From Pseudomonadota bacterium (GTDB lineage Bacteria > Pseudomonadota > Alphaproteobacteria > Acetobacterales > Acetobacteraceae): a stretch of 64,000 nt of DNA. The notes beneath the pieces are model-generated. The model was given only the letters and a program-made list of their open reading frames with translations, searched no databases and was not told the DNA's origin. Shown piece by piece: positions 18,310 to 27,228 of the stretch. Made by a program: the position numbers and the translations under genes. Within the stretch, counting starts at the first letter, position 1, and every line of letters begins with the position of its first letter. The stretch covers positions 1-64,000 of the forward strand of contig JAKADX010000009.1 of NCBI GenBank assembly GCA_021818505.1, read 5' to 3'.

Positions 18310-19326
18310 ATGCGCCGGCTCCTCGTTCTGCTCCTGCTCGCCCTGCTGCTGTTGGGCGGTGGCTCCCTCGCGCTCTGGTTCTGGACGGTCGGCCGCCTGC
18401 GCGCTGGCTTCGACACCTGGACCCAGCAGGTCGCGGCCGAGGGCTGGACCGTGCGGACCGGGGATATCCGTCGCGCCGGCTGGCCGTTCGCCGCCGATCT
18501 GGTGCTGCGCGACATGACGTTGTCGGCCGGGCCGGACGTGGTTCCCGGCGGCCTGCGCTGGAGTGCGGCGCAAGCGGTCCTGCACCTCTCTCCGCTCGCC
18601 CCGGATGTCCTGGAGATACGGCTGGCGGGCCAGCAGCGCTTGCGCCTGGCGCGCGAGCCGGAGGCGCCGTTCGAGGCCGCGAGCTTCGTCCTCGCGGTAC
18701 CGCTGCCCGGCCCCGCACCGGTGCAACTGGCGGCGCGGGACCTGCGCTTTGCCGCGCCGGTCGAGGGCATGAGCATCGGGCTGCTGGACGGGCAGGCGCA
18801 GCAGACGCCGCAGGCCGTCACCTTCGAGTTGTCGGCCGAGGCGATCGCGTTGCCGCCGCCGCCCGCGCCGCAGCCGGCCCTCGGCGGCCGGATTGCCTCC
18901 GCGACCGTGGCCGGTGTGCTGGACGGGCCGTTGCCGCCGCCCTCGCCCGACCCGGCGACGCGCGCGTCGGCGTGGCAGAAATCGGGCGGCGTGCTGCGCG
19001 TACGGCATCTGGCGCTCGGCTGGGGGCCGCTCGGCGTCACCGGAAGCGGGGTGCTCGGCCTCGACACGGGACTGCAGCCGCGCGGCAGCGGCACGGTGCG
19101 GCTGGTCGGCTATGAGAGGGCGCTGACCGTGCTGGCGGCCGGCGGGGCGATCCGGCCGGCCGCCGCGCAGGCGATCCGCGCAGTGCTGACGCTGCTCGCC
19201 AGCACACCGGAGGGCGGTGGCGCGCCACAGGTGCAATTGCCGCTGGCGCTGAAGGACGGCGTGCTGCGCGCCGGCGACATCCCGGTCGGCCGGGTGCCGC
19301 ATTGGGACTGGTCAGCAGGGCCGTGA
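18310..19326 (+). CDS. DUF2125 domain-containing exported protein
   Basis: A 338-residue protein with an N-terminal membrane or signal segment (RRLLVLLLLALLLLGGGSLALWFW) and the DUF2125 pattern: LRAGFDTWTQQVAAEGWTV, then GWPFAADLVLRDM, and a series of beta-rich repeats ending LPLALKDGVLRAGDIPVGR. DUF2125 proteins are long beta-sheet periplasmic proteins of alphaproteobacteria, reminiscent of AsmA-like lipid-handling proteins, but function is unknown. The ATG at 18310 puts the hydrophobic segment at the N-terminus; a longer open frame starting upstream lacks family similarity. It follows plsC by about 150 bp and may be in the same transcription unit. Confidence 0.85.
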   Translation: MRRLLVLLLLALLLLGGGSLALWFWTVGRLRAGFDTWTQQVAAEGWTVRTGDIRRAGWPFAADLVLRDMTLSAGPDVVPGGLRWSAAQAVLHLSPLAPDVLEIRLAGQQRLRLAREPEAPFEAASFVLAVPLPGPAPVQLAARDLRFAAPVEGMSIGLLDGQAQQTPQAVTFELSAEAIALPPPPAPQPALGGRIASATVAGVLDGPLPPPSPDPATRASAWQKSGGVLRVRHLALGWGPLGVTGSGVLGLDTGLQPRGSGTVRLVGYERALTVLAAGGAIRPAAAQAIRAVLTLLASTPEGGGAPQVQLPLALKDGVLRAGDIPVGRVPHWDWSAGP

Positions 19327-19378
19327 GCCGCTAATGTGCCGCCATGATGCTCCGGATCCGCAACGCGCGAATTAGCCG

Positions 19379-19401
19379 CCCGGCTGCCTGACGCAGCCGG
19401 G
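19379..19401 (+). terminator. Hairpin, possible terminator
   Basis: A perfect 9-bp stem (CCCGGCTGC / GCAGCCGGG) with a five-base loop, 53 bp after the DUF2125 stop. No T-run follows, so factor-independent termination is doubtful; it could equally be an mRNA-stabilising hairpin. Confidence 0.3.
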
Positions 19402-19446
19402 ACGCGACGCGCGCCTGCCCTGATCCCTTCTTCCGGAGCCCTTTCC

Positions 19447-19746
19447 ATGCCGCACGAGCCTTGGACCCTGGTGGGTCTGCACGCCTCCGTCCGTTTCACC
19501 GTGATGGCGGAGGCCGCGCCCGGCCTGCTGCCGCGCCTGCTGGTGCCGTTCGGCCGACGCGACCTGACGCCCGACAGCCTGCAGGCGCGCCGGGATGGCG
19601 AAGACATGCAGGTCGATATCGCGATGGCGGCGATGCCGGCCGAGATGGTTCATCTCGTCGAGGGCAATCTGCGCCAGGTGGTCGGCGTGCGCAGCGTTAG
19701 CCTGCGCCGGGAGATCACCGGGGTCGCCCGCCGGCGCGCCGCCTGA
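19447..19746 (+). CDS. Small ACT-like domain protein
   Basis: A 99-residue cytosolic protein. The pattern SVRFTVMAEAAPGLLPRLLVPFGRRDLTPDSLQARR, followed by a strand DMQVDIAMAA and a helix EMVHLVEGNLRQVVGVRSVSL, has the beta-alpha-beta-beta-alpha-beta order of ACT domains such as the small subunit of acetolactate synthase (IlvM/IlvN). Residues around AEAAPGLLPRL align with the ligand-binding loop of that fold. The match is by pattern only. No amino-acid biosynthetic gene flanks it; cydA follows 132 bp downstream. GGAG lies about nine bases before the ATG. Confidence 0.6.
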   Translation: MPHEPWTLVGLHASVRFTVMAEAAPGLLPRLLVPFGRRDLTPDSLQARRDGEDMQVDIAMAAMPAEMVHLVEGNLRQVVGVRSVSLRREITGVARRRAA

Positions 19747-19878
19747 GGCCATAGGCAGCCGGGCGCTGCCCGAAACCGGGCGGCTGCCCGGACGCTAGCG
19801 CCGGTGCGGCCGCCGCGGGTTCCATTCCGGCGCGGCGCGACGATATGCCCACCCGGTGGCTTGCCGTTGCGAGGACCG

Positions 19879-21297
19879 ATGCCCCAAGCCGTGACCCTGG
19901 CGCGTGCGCAGTTCGCATTCACCGTTGCCTTCCACATCGTGCTGCCTGCCTTCTCGATCGGGTTGGCCAGCTATCTCGCGGTGCTGGAGGGGCTGTGGCT
20001 GCGCACCGGGCGGCAGGTCTATCAGGACCTGTTCCAGTACTGGGTAAAGGTGTTCGCGCTGGTGTTCGGCATGGGCGTCGTGTCCGGCGTCGTCATGTCC
20101 TACGAGTTCGGCACCAACTGGAGCGCTTTTGCCGACAAGGCGGGGCCCGTCGTCGGGCCGCTGATGGGCTACGAGGTGCTGACGGCGTTCTTCCTTGAAG
20201 CCGGCTTCCTCGGCATCATGCTGTTCGGGCTGAAACGGGTCGGGCCGGGCCTGCATTTCCTCGCGACCTGCGTGGTGGTGCTTGGCACGCTGATCAGCGC
20301 ATTCTGGATTCTCGCCGTCAATTCGTGGATGCAGACGCCGCAGGGCTTCCGCGTCGATGCGGCGGGACGCTTCATTCCGACCGACTGGCTGGCCGTGATC
20401 TTCAACCCGTCGTTTTTCTACCGGCTGCCGCACATGGTGCTCGCGGCGTATCTGTCGGTGGCGTTCTTCGTGGGTGCGGTCGGCGCCTGGCACCTGCTGC
20501 GCGACCGCGGCAACGTCGCCGCGCGCACCATGTTCTCGATGGCGATGTGGATGGCCACCATCGTCGCACCCTTGCAGATCGTCATGGGCGACATGCACGG
20601 GCTGAACACGCTGCAATACCAGCCGGTCAAGGTCGCAGCGATGGAAGGCGATTGGGAAACCTCGCGCGCGGCGCCGCTGGTGTTGTTCGGCTGGCCCGAG
20701 ACGGAAGCGCGGCACACCGAGTTCGAACTCGCGATCCCGCATCTCGGCAGCCTGATCCTGACGCATGACTGGAACGGCGAGGTGAAGGGGCTGGAGGCGT
20801 TTCCGCCCGATCAACGCCCGCCGGTGCCGGTGGTGTTCTGGGCGTTCCGCATCATGGTCGCGCTCGGCTTCCTGATGGCGGGTGTGGGCATCGCCAGCCT
20901 GATCCTGCGCCGCGGCGGGCGGCTGTTTCACGCGCGCCGGCTGCAATGGCTGGCCGTCGCAATGGCGCCGGCTGGATTCGTTGCGCTGCTCGCCGGCTGG
21001 GTGGTGACCGAGGTCGGGCGCCAGCCTTACACGGTGTTCGGCCATCTCCGCACGGACGACAGCATCTCTCCGGTCGCGATGCCCGGTGTCGCCGTATCGC
21101 TCGCTGCCTTCGCGATCGTGTATTTCATCGTCTATGGCGCCGGCTTCGCCTATCTGCTGGCGCTGGTGCGCAAGCCGCCGGTGCCGGCAGAGCCTGGGCC
21201 CTACGCGGGTGTGCCGATGCGTACCGCCGGCATCACACCCGGCCCGCCCGCCGCCGAGACGCTCGGGGATGCGTGGCCCGTGGAGCCGAGGCCATGA
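19879..21297 (+). CDS. cydA: Cytochrome bd-type ubiquinol oxidase subunit I (CIO type)
   Basis: A 472-residue integral membrane subunit that oxidises ubiquinol and reduces O2. Visible: N-terminal RAQFAFTVAFHIVLPAFSIG with the high-spin haem histidine; the region MGVVSGVVMSYEFGTNW (conserved Glu); and IVMGDMHGLNTLQYQPVKVAAMEGDWET (about residues 232-259), with the haem b ligand and GDMHG-Q motif. The Q-loop is short, which is the cyanide-insensitive oxidase (CIO) type rather than enteric bd-I. The start at 19879 is preceded by GAGG; the longer open frame upstream does not match the family. Overlaps cydB. Confidence 0.95.
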   Translation: MPQAVTLARAQFAFTVAFHIVLPAFSIGLASYLAVLEGLWLRTGRQVYQDLFQYWVKVFALVFGMGVVSGVVMSYEFGTNWSAFADKAGPVVGPLMGYEVLTAFFLEAGFLGIMLFGLKRVGPGLHFLATCVVVLGTLISAFWILAVNSWMQTPQGFRVDAAGRFIPTDWLAVIFNPSFFYRLPHMVLAAYLSVAFFVGAVGAWHLLRDRGNVAARTMFSMAMWMATIVAPLQIVMGDMHGLNTLQYQPVKVAAMEGDWETSRAAPLVLFGWPETEARHTEFELAIPHLGSLILTHDWNGEVKGLEAFPPDQRPPVPVVFWAFRIMVALGFLMAGVGIASLILRRGGRLFHARRLQWLAVAMAPAGFVALLAGWVVTEVGRQPYTVFGHLRTDDSISPVAMPGVAVSLAAFAIVYFIVYGAGFAYLLALVRKPPVPAEPGPYAGVPMRTAGITPGPPAAETLGDAWPVEPRP

Positions 21298-22316
21298 TGA
21301 CGCTGCCCTGGCTCGATCTGCCGCTGGTGTGGGGCGGGCTGATCGCCTTTGCGGTGCTCGCCTATGTCGTGCTCGACGGGTTCGATCTGGGCACCGGCAT
21401 CCTGTTCGCGGTGGAGCGGCGGACGGAAGATCGCGCGGTGATGATGAACACCATCGCGCCGGTCTGGGACGGCAACGAGACCTGGCTGGTGCTGGGCGGC
21501 GGCGGGCTGTTCGCGGTGTTTCCGCTGGCCTACGCGGTCATCATGCCGGCGTTTTATCCGACCATCATCGGCATGTTGCTGGCGCTGGTGTTTCGCGGTG
21601 TGGCCTTCGAGTTCCGCTTCCGCGCCGTGACCGCGCGCGGCCGCGCGGCGTGGGAATTCGCCTTCCTTGCCGGCTCGACGCTGGCGGCGTTCGCGCAGGG
21701 GCTGACGCTGGGCGGGCTGTTGCAGGGCGTGCGCGTGGTGGGCGGCGCCTATGCCGGGGGATGGTGGGACTGGCTGACCGGGTTCACCATCCTGTGCGGG
21801 ATCGCACTGGTGATCGGCTACGCGCTGCTCGGCGCCACCTGGCTGGTCTGGCGCACCGAGGGCGATTTGCAGCGCCGCTGCCGACGCCATGCGCGCGCGC
21901 TCGGTGCGGCGACTCTGGCGCTGATCGTGGTCGTCAGCCTGTGGACCCCGATGCTGAACCCGACCTTCGCGCATCGCTGGTTCGGCTGGCCAGGCATCCT
22001 GCTGACCAGTCCCGTGCCGGTGCTGGTCGTCCTGCTGGCCTGGGGATTCTGGCTCGGGCTCCGCCACGGCCATCACGTGACGCCGTTCCTCTGTGCGCTC
22101 GGCTGGTTCGCGCTGTGCTACGCCGGTATCGCGATCAGCCTCTACCCGTACATCATCCCGCCCGGCATCACGTTCCGCGATGCCGCTGCGCCGCCCGAGA
22201 GTCAGGCCTTCCTGCTGGTCGGCGCGGTGGTGCTGGTGCCGATCATCCTCGCCTACATCGCCTATGCCTACTACGTCTTTCGCGGCAAAGTGCAGCACGG
22301 CGAGGGCTATCATTGA
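21294..22316 (+). CDS. cydB: Cytochrome bd-type ubiquinol oxidase subunit II
   Basis: A 340-residue membrane protein with about eight hydrophobic segments. LIAFAVLAYVVLDGFDLGTGIL (about 16-37) and NTIAPVWDGNETWLVLGGGGLFAVFPLAYA (about 52-81) are the signature of CydB. Its ATG overlaps the cydA stop (ATGATGA), and its own stop overlaps the ATG of the DUF2474 gene (TGATG), so all three subunits should be made in stoichiometric coupling. Confidence 0.96.
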   Translation: MMTLPWLDLPLVWGGLIAFAVLAYVVLDGFDLGTGILFAVERRTEDRAVMMNTIAPVWDGNETWLVLGGGGLFAVFPLAYAVIMPAFYPTIIGMLLALVFRGVAFEFRFRAVTARGRAAWEFAFLAGSTLAAFAQGLTLGGLLQGVRVVGGAYAGGWWDWLTGFTILCGIALVIGYALLGATWLVWRTEGDLQRRCRRHARALGAATLALIVVVSLWTPMLNPTFAHRWFGWPGILLTSPVPVLVVLLAWGFWLGLRHGHHVTPFLCALGWFALCYAGIAISLYPYIIPPGITFRDAAAPPESQAFLLVGAVVLVPIILAYIAYAYYVFRGKVQHGEGYH

Positions 22317-22414
22317 TGCGCGCGCGGCTGCTGTGGTTCGCGGCGCTGTACGCAGCGGGCGTAGGCGTCACCATCGGAGCGGCGGAACTTCTGCGGTTGA
22401 TGCTGATGCCGTGA
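22316..22414 (+). CDS. DUF2474-type small subunit of CIO oxidase (32 residues)
   Basis: A 32-residue peptide starting at 22316, sharing one base with the cydB stop. It consists of a basic start (MRARLLWF) and one membrane helix (FAALYAAGVGVTIGAAELLRLML). Position directly after cydB, length and topology match DUF2474, the CIO counterpart of CydX, which stabilises the oxidase. It is too short for most gene callers, but the 1-base overlap and single-helix design support it. A weak GC hairpin (22419-22433) follows before the convergent metallophosphoesterase stop. Confidence 0.8.
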   Translation: MRARLLWFAALYAAGVGVTIGAAELLRLMLMP

Positions 22415-22441
22415 CGCCGCGGTGCAGCACCGCTGCCGGTT

Positions 22442-23557
22442 TCAGGCGGTCTTGTGCTGGGTCGCGGTGATTGCCACGGAGTCGAACGCGTCGCGCGGCA
22501 CGTCTCCTTCGAACGGCACGGCGAAATATTCGATGAGAAGCCGGGACGGATCAACGGCGATCCGCAGAAACCCCGAATCCTCGCAATTGTAAGCTTCGAG
22601 TTTCACGTCCGGTCGGGTCGTCTGGAACGGCAGCTTGCCGATCCCGAGGCCTTTTTGCAACTGGTGGATGAGCCTGGGCGTATGCGCGTATCCGCCCGCT
22701 CCAGCCACGATGTACGGGATGGCGCCATGTCCGTGTATCGCACGTGAGAAACGCTGATAGTCATGCACGTGGCCCGACAGCACCGCATCCGGCCAGCGGC
22801 GCGCGGCGCCGGCCGCCTTGTCGAGTGTGTCCAGCACGTCAACGTATCCGCCGTGCGTCGCGTCGAGCGAAAAGCATGGGTGGTGCACTGCGACCAGCAG
22901 CCATTTGTCCTTCGGGCACGACGCCAGCTGCTGACGCAGCCACAACTGCTGCTGCGCGTCGAGCAGACCGTCCACATTGGAGTAGAGACCGACGATGCGC
23001 AGATAGGGGGCCGCGAGGGTCCAGTAGCAGTAAGGCTGCGTCATCGTCGGGCGGTGCTTGAAGTAATCCTCTGGCGTCGGGCTGCAGAAGTTCTTGAAGA
23101 ACCCGTAGAGCGAAGGTTCGCCGTCCGGATCGTCGCCCTTTCGCACACGACGGTCGCCGTCATGGTTGCCGGGAATGGCAAAGATCGGTCCCGGATAATA
23201 TTGATACGGCTCGTAGAACTGCGAGACGTAGTCCGTGCTGGCGCCGTTGTAATAGACGACATCGCCAAGATGGTAGAGAAATGAAGGGGTTCCGTCTTTC
23301 GCCGCGGTGACCTGCGCTTCCATTGCCGCTGCCACGGCACCTTCCATCTCGGTCCCCGCCACGCCGCCGGTGTCCCCGACACAATGAAAGACCAGGCGCC
23401 CGATCTTGGAAGCTGCATCATCGATGTCTGGCAGCACGGTCGAAAGCGGAAGTTCCAGGTGCGCCGGCGGCGGGACCGGCACCGGCTCAAGATAGGGGGC
23501 GGCGGCCGGCGGCGAGACGGGCTCGCCGAGCGGGCGGCGTGGCTTATGAAAGCTCAT
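22442..23557 (-). CDS. Calcineurin-like metallophosphoesterase
   Basis: A 371-residue protein with a full dinuclear metal site: GDTGG (61-65), GDVVYY (98-103), GNHDGD (130-135), VHHPCF (about 222) and GHVHDYQRFSR (about 264). The layout resembles purple acid phosphatase and phosphodiesterase-like enzymes. No signal peptide is seen; the first 45 residues are Pro-rich. Substrate unknown. It converges on the cydAB-DUF2474 unit and lies downstream of the MbfA gene on the same strand (91 bp). Confidence 0.9.
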   Translation of the reverse strand: MSFHKPRRPLGEPVSPPAAAPYLEPVPVPPPAHLELPLSTVLPDIDDAASKIGRLVFHCVGDTGGVAGTEMEGAVAAAMEAQVTAAKDGTPSFLYHLGDVVYYNGASTDYVSQFYEPYQYYPGPIFAIPGNHDGDRRVRKGDDPDGEPSLYGFFKNFCSPTPEDYFKHRPTMTQPYCYWTLAAPYLRIVGLYSNVDGLLDAQQQLWLRQQLASCPKDKWLLVAVHHPCFSLDATHGGYVDVLDTLDKAAGAARRWPDAVLSGHVHDYQRFSRAIHGHGAIPYIVAGAGGYAHTPRLIHQLQKGLGIGKLPFQTTRPDVKLEAYNCEDSGFLRIAVDPSRLLIEYFAVPFEGDVPRDAFDSVAITATQHKTA

Positions 23558-23648
23558 GGCATCCTCTCCGGTCCGGACGAGACTCTCATCCTAGCCTGGC
23601 GTCGGCGCGGCGGTGTGCGACCGTTATGGGGCAGTACCGTGATCGCCC

Positions 23649-24605
23649 TCAACCGCTGCCGATTAGCACCCCGGTGGCGAACACCAGCGCGCCGCCGAAG
23701 CCGACCTGCAATGCGGCCGAGACCGGCGGCGTATCCATGTAGCGCCAGCGCACCCAACTGATGACGCCGAGTTCCACCACGACCACCGCGATCGCGACGC
23801 TCATCGCGGTCCAGAAGTGCGAGATCAGGAAGGGCAGCGTGTGCCCGACGCCGCCCAGCGTGGTCATCAGCCCGCAGATCACGCCGCGCACCCAGGGCGC
23901 GCCCCGCCCGGTGAGGCTGCCGTTGTCCGAGAGCGCCTCGGCGAAGCCCATCGAGATGCCGGCGCCGACGGAGGCGGCCATGCCGACCAGAAACGCGTCC
24001 CAACTGTCGCCGGTCGCCAGCGCCGAGGCGAACACCGGCGCCAGCGTCGAAACCGAGCCGTCCATCAGCCCCGCAAGGCCCGGCTGGATCACCCGCAGCA
24101 CGAACATCCGCCGCTCGGCCTCCGCCTCCTCGTGCCTGACATTCTCCGGCACGTTCGCGGCGAGCAGTTGATCGGCGGTGTGCTCGTGCTGCGCCTCGAT
24201 CTCGGCGAGGTCGCCGAGCAGCTTGCGGATCGAGGCGTCGGTGCTGCGCGCCGCCGCGCGGCGGTAGAATCGCTGCGTTTCCGCCTCCATCACCTGCGCC
24301 AGCTTGCGCACCTGCTCGATCCCGAGCGTGCGCTGCTGCCAGACCGGGGCATGGCGGATGAAGCCGCGCACGTCCTGACGGCGGATCAGCGGAATGTGTT
24401 CGCCGAACTTCTGACGATACAGGTCGATCAGGCGGCGGCGATGCTCGCCCTCCTCGCCGGCCATTTCGACGAACACCTTGGCGGTGCCTGGATAGTCGTC
24501 ACGCAGCCCCTCGGCGAGGTCGGCGTAGATGCGCCCGTCCTCCTCCTCGTTGCCGATGGCCAGCGCCAGCATCTCGCGTTCGCTCAGTTCGTCGAAGTTG
24601 CGCAT
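23649..24605 (-). CDS. mbfA: Ferritin-like / VIT1-type membrane iron exporter (MbfA-like)
   Basis: A 318-residue two-part protein. Residues 1-160 form a ferritin-like (erythrin) domain with metal-ligand glutamates in IGNEEEDGRIYADLAEG and VEMAGEEGEHRRRLIDLY. Residues from about 165 form a Ccc1/VIT1 membrane domain (GLMDGSVSTLAPVFASALATG, SVGAGISMGFAEALSDNGS). In Bradyrhizobium and Agrobacterium MbfA exports iron and is controlled by Irr; no Irr site was identified here. The ATG at 24605 follows GGAGGGAG; the upstream 18 codons of open frame are not conserved. Confidence 0.9.
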   Translation of the reverse strand: MRNFDELSEREMLALAIGNEEEDGRIYADLAEGLRDDYPGTAKVFVEMAGEEGEHRRRLIDLYRQKFGEHIPLIRRQDVRGFIRHAPVWQQRTLGIEQVRKLAQVMEAETQRFYRRAAARSTDASIRKLLGDLAEIEAQHEHTADQLLAANVPENVRHEEAEAERRMFVLRVIQPGLAGLMDGSVSTLAPVFASALATGDSWDAFLVGMAASVGAGISMGFAEALSDNGSLTGRGAPWVRGVICGLMTTLGGVGHTLPFLISHFWTAMSVAIAVVVVELGVISWVRWRYMDTPPVSAALQVGFGGALVFATGVLIGSG

Positions 24606-24707
24606 GACACTCCCTCCGGACGCCGCGGCGTTTATGCGGGCGGCCGGGGAAGCGTTCAAGGCGCGCGCGCAACGGCGCGACCGCCTCGCAGTCGCAGGCG
24701 GATCGGA

Positions 24708-25589
24708 TCAGCCGGTCAGCCGGCGATACAGGTGCCAGGTGGCGTGGCCCAGGACCGGCATCACCACGACCAGCCCGAGGAAGAACGGCACCGATCCGAC
24801 GATCAGCAGGGCGGCCACGATCAGCCCCCACAGCGCCATCGTCAGCGGATTGGCGCGCACCGCGGCGAGCGACGTCGAGACTGCGAAGGACAGCATCTCG
24901 CCGCCGCTGCGTCCGAAGCGGCCGTCAATCAGCATCGGGAACGACACCACGCCGACGGTGAAGGCCACGATGGCGAAGACCAGCCCCACCAGGTTGCCGA
25001 CCACGATCATCTGCCAGCCGGCCTCCGTGCCGAACACTTGGTGCAGAAATTCGCCAGCGGTGGCCGGCGGGGTCTCGCCCAGGAAATGCTCGTAGATTGC
25101 CAGTGCCACCTGCAACCAGATCACGAACAGTGCGGCGTAGAGCACGCCGAGCAGCACGATGGCGCCGAAGCCGCGCGTGCGCGCCACCGCGAACGCCGTG
25201 CGCCAGGACACGGCCTCCCCCTGCTCGATGCGGCGGCTCATCTCATAAAGGCCGGTGCCCGCGACCGGGCCGACCAGCGCGAACCCGGCGGCAAGCGGGA
25301 ACAGCAGGGCAAGGAATTCATAGCCGATGGCGGCCCGCGACAGCACCAGCCCGATCACCGGATAGAGCAGACAGAGGAACATCACGTCGGTGCGGTTGGC
25401 GGCGAAATCCTTCCAGCCCCGGCGCAGGGCCGCGCCGAGATCGCCGGTGCCGATGCGGCACACCGCGGGACGCTGGGCGAGGATGGCATCGGGCGGCGGC
25501 GCCGCGCCGAACCGCTCGCCAAGCAGGCGGAACGGATAGCTGAAGCCGCCGACGGCGGGCTCGCTGTCCCTTGCCGAGTCCGTGACCAT
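24708..25589 (-). CDS. DUF2189 domain-containing membrane protein
   Basis: A 293-residue protein with about six hydrophobic segments and the DUF2189 hallmarks: DLGAALRRGWKDFAANRTDVMFLCLLYPVIGLVL near the N-terminus, GPVAGTGLYEMSRRIEQGEAVSW mid-protein, and VVMPVLGHATWHLYRRL at the end. Function unknown; the family is often found beside cytochrome oxidase genes, which is not the case here. The start at 25589 was preferred because the extra 47 upstream codons look like antisense spill-over. Lies 88 bp downstream of purH on the same strand. Confidence 0.88.
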   Translation of the reverse strand: MVTDSARDSEPAVGGFSYPFRLLGERFGAAPPPDAILAQRPAVCRIGTGDLGAALRRGWKDFAANRTDVMFLCLLYPVIGLVLSRAAIGYEFLALLFPLAAGFALVGPVAGTGLYEMSRRIEQGEAVSWRTAFAVARTRGFGAIVLLGVLYAALFVIWLQVALAIYEHFLGETPPATAGEFLHQVFGTEAGWQMIVVGNLVGLVFAIVAFTVGVVSFPMLIDGRFGRSGGEMLSFAVSTSLAAVRANPLTMALWGLIVAALLIVGSVPFFLGLVVVMPVLGHATWHLYRRLTG

Positions 25590-25677
25590 GGCCCGTCCTC
25601 CCGACCATTGATTGAGGAAGGACGTGGGCAGGCCGGGCGTTGCTTCGCGATCGCTCGCGGAAGTGTGATCGTCGCCG

Positions 25678-27228
25678 TCAGTGGCGGAAGTGGCGCATCC
25701 CGGTGAACACCATGGCGATGCCGGCCGCATCCGCCGCCGCGACCACCTCGGCGTCGCGCTGCGAGCCGCCCGGCTGGATCACGGCCGTCGCACCGGCCGC
25801 AATCACCGCCTCCAGGCCGTCCGCGAACGGGAAGAACGCGTCGGAGGCCGCGACGCTGCCCTGGCTGCCCGCATGCTCCGCGGCCTTCCAGGCGGCGATG
25901 CGGGCGGAGTCGACACGGCTCATCTGCCCCGCGCCGATGCCCACGGTGGCGCCGCCGCGCGCGTACACGATGGCGTTCGATTTGACGTGTTTGCAGACGC
26001 GGAACGCGAAGATCAGGTCGGCAAGCTCGGCCTCGGTCGGCACGCGGCGCGTGACCGTGCGCAAATCGGACGGCGCGACGCGGCCGGCGTCGCGGCCCTG
26101 CACCAGAAAGCCGCCGGCGAGACTGCGGAACGTGCGGTCCTGCGCGGTCGGGTCGGGCAGGCCGCCGGTGAGCAGCAGGCGCAGGTTTTTTTTGCGCGCC
26201 AGCACCGCCCGCGCCCCCTCGGTCGCGTCCGGGGCGACGATGACCTCGGTAAAGATGGTTGCGATCTTCTCGGCCGTCGCCTCGTCAAGCGTGCGGTTCA
26301 GCGCCACGATGCCGCCGAAGGCGGAGACCGGATCGCAGCGCAGCGCGGCATCCCAGGCCGCGTCCGGCGTGGCGGCGACGGCCACGCCGCAGGGATTGGC
26401 GTGCTTGACGATGACGACGGCGGGTTCGGCGAACTCGGCAACGCATTCGAACGCCGCGTCGGTGTCGTTGAGGTTGTTGTAGGACAGTTCCTTTCCCTGC
26501 ACCTGCTGCGCGGTCGCGACACCTGGCCGCGTGCCGGAGGCGTAGAAGGCGGCGTGCTGGTGCGGGTTCTCGCCGTAACGCAGCGTCTGGCGCAGGGTGC
26601 CGGCGATGGCCAGACGCGCGGGAAATTGCTGGCCTTCCTGCTCTGCGAACCACGCGGCGATGGCGGCGTCGTAGGCGGCGGTGCGGGCATAGGCGGCGGC
26701 GGCGAGGCGGCGGCGCAGCGCCAGCGTCGTGCCGCCCTGCGCCACGAGTTCGGCGAGCAGGTCGTCGTACTGCGCCGGATCGGTCAGTACGGCCACGAAG
26801 TCGTGGTTCTTGGCCGCCGCGCGGATCAGCGCCGGGCCGCCGATGTCGATTTGTTCAACCGAATTGCCGAAATCGGCGCCGGCCGCCACTGTCGCCTCGA
26901 ACGGGTAGAGGTTGACCGCGACCAGATCGATCGGTGCGATGCCGTGCGCGGCCATTTCCGAGACGTGCTTGGACAAATCCCGCCGCCCCAGGATGCCGCC
27001 GTGAATCTGCGGCACCAGCGTCTTCACCCGCCCGTCGAGGATCTCCGGAAAGCCGCTGTGCTGTGCGACCTCGACCACCGCGATGCCGGCATCCCGCAGC
27101 GCGCGGGCCGAGCCGCCGGTGGAGATGATTTCCGTTCCCTGCGCTGCGAGCGCCCGCGCCAGCGGTAGCAGGCCGGTCTTGTCGGAGACGGAGATGAGGG
27201 CGCGGCGGATCGGGATGCGGTCGGTCAT
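25678..27228 (-). CDS. purH: Bifunctional AICAR formyltransferase / IMP cyclohydrolase
   Basis: A 516-residue enzyme catalysing the last two steps of IMP synthesis. The N-terminal IMP cyclohydrolase (MGS-like) domain shows [18 protein letters not shown] and [14 protein letters not shown] (to residue ~195). The C-terminal transformylase domain has [14 protein letters not shown], the catalytic KHANPCGVA and [13 protein letters not shown]; it ends [16 protein letters not shown]. Length and motifs are standard. It begins inside the stop of the upstream glycosyltransferase gene (ATGA overlap). Confidence 0.97.
   Translation of the reverse strand: MTDRIPIRRALISVSDKTGLLPLARALAAQGTEIISTGGSARALRDAGIAVVEVAQHSGFPEILDGRVKTLVPQIHGGILGRRDLSKHVSEMAAHGIAPIDLVAVNLYPFEATVAAGADFGNSVEQIDIGGPALIRAAAKNHDFVAVLTDPAQYDDLLAELVAQGGTTLALRRRLAAAAYARTAAYDAAIAAWFAEQEGQQFPARLAIAGTLRQTLRYGENPHQHAAFYASGTRPGVATAQQVQGKELSYNNLNDTDAAFECVAEFAEPAVVIVKHANPCGVAVAATPDAAWDAALRCDPVSAFGGIVALNRTLDEATAEKIATIFTEVIVAPDATEGARAVLARKKNLRLLLTGGLPDPTAQDRTFRSLAGGFLVQGRDAGRVAPSDLRTVTRRVPTEAELADLIFAFRVCKHVKSNAIVYARGGATVGIGAGQMSRVDSARIAAWKAAEHAGSQGSVAASDAFFPFADGLEAVIAAGATAVIQPGGSQRDAEVVAAADAAGIAMVFTGMRHFRH

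Noticed and set aside
22419..22433. Short hairpin between the DUF2474 and metallophosphoesterase stops
   Set aside because: Only a 5-bp stem with no U-tract; too weak to call a terminator.
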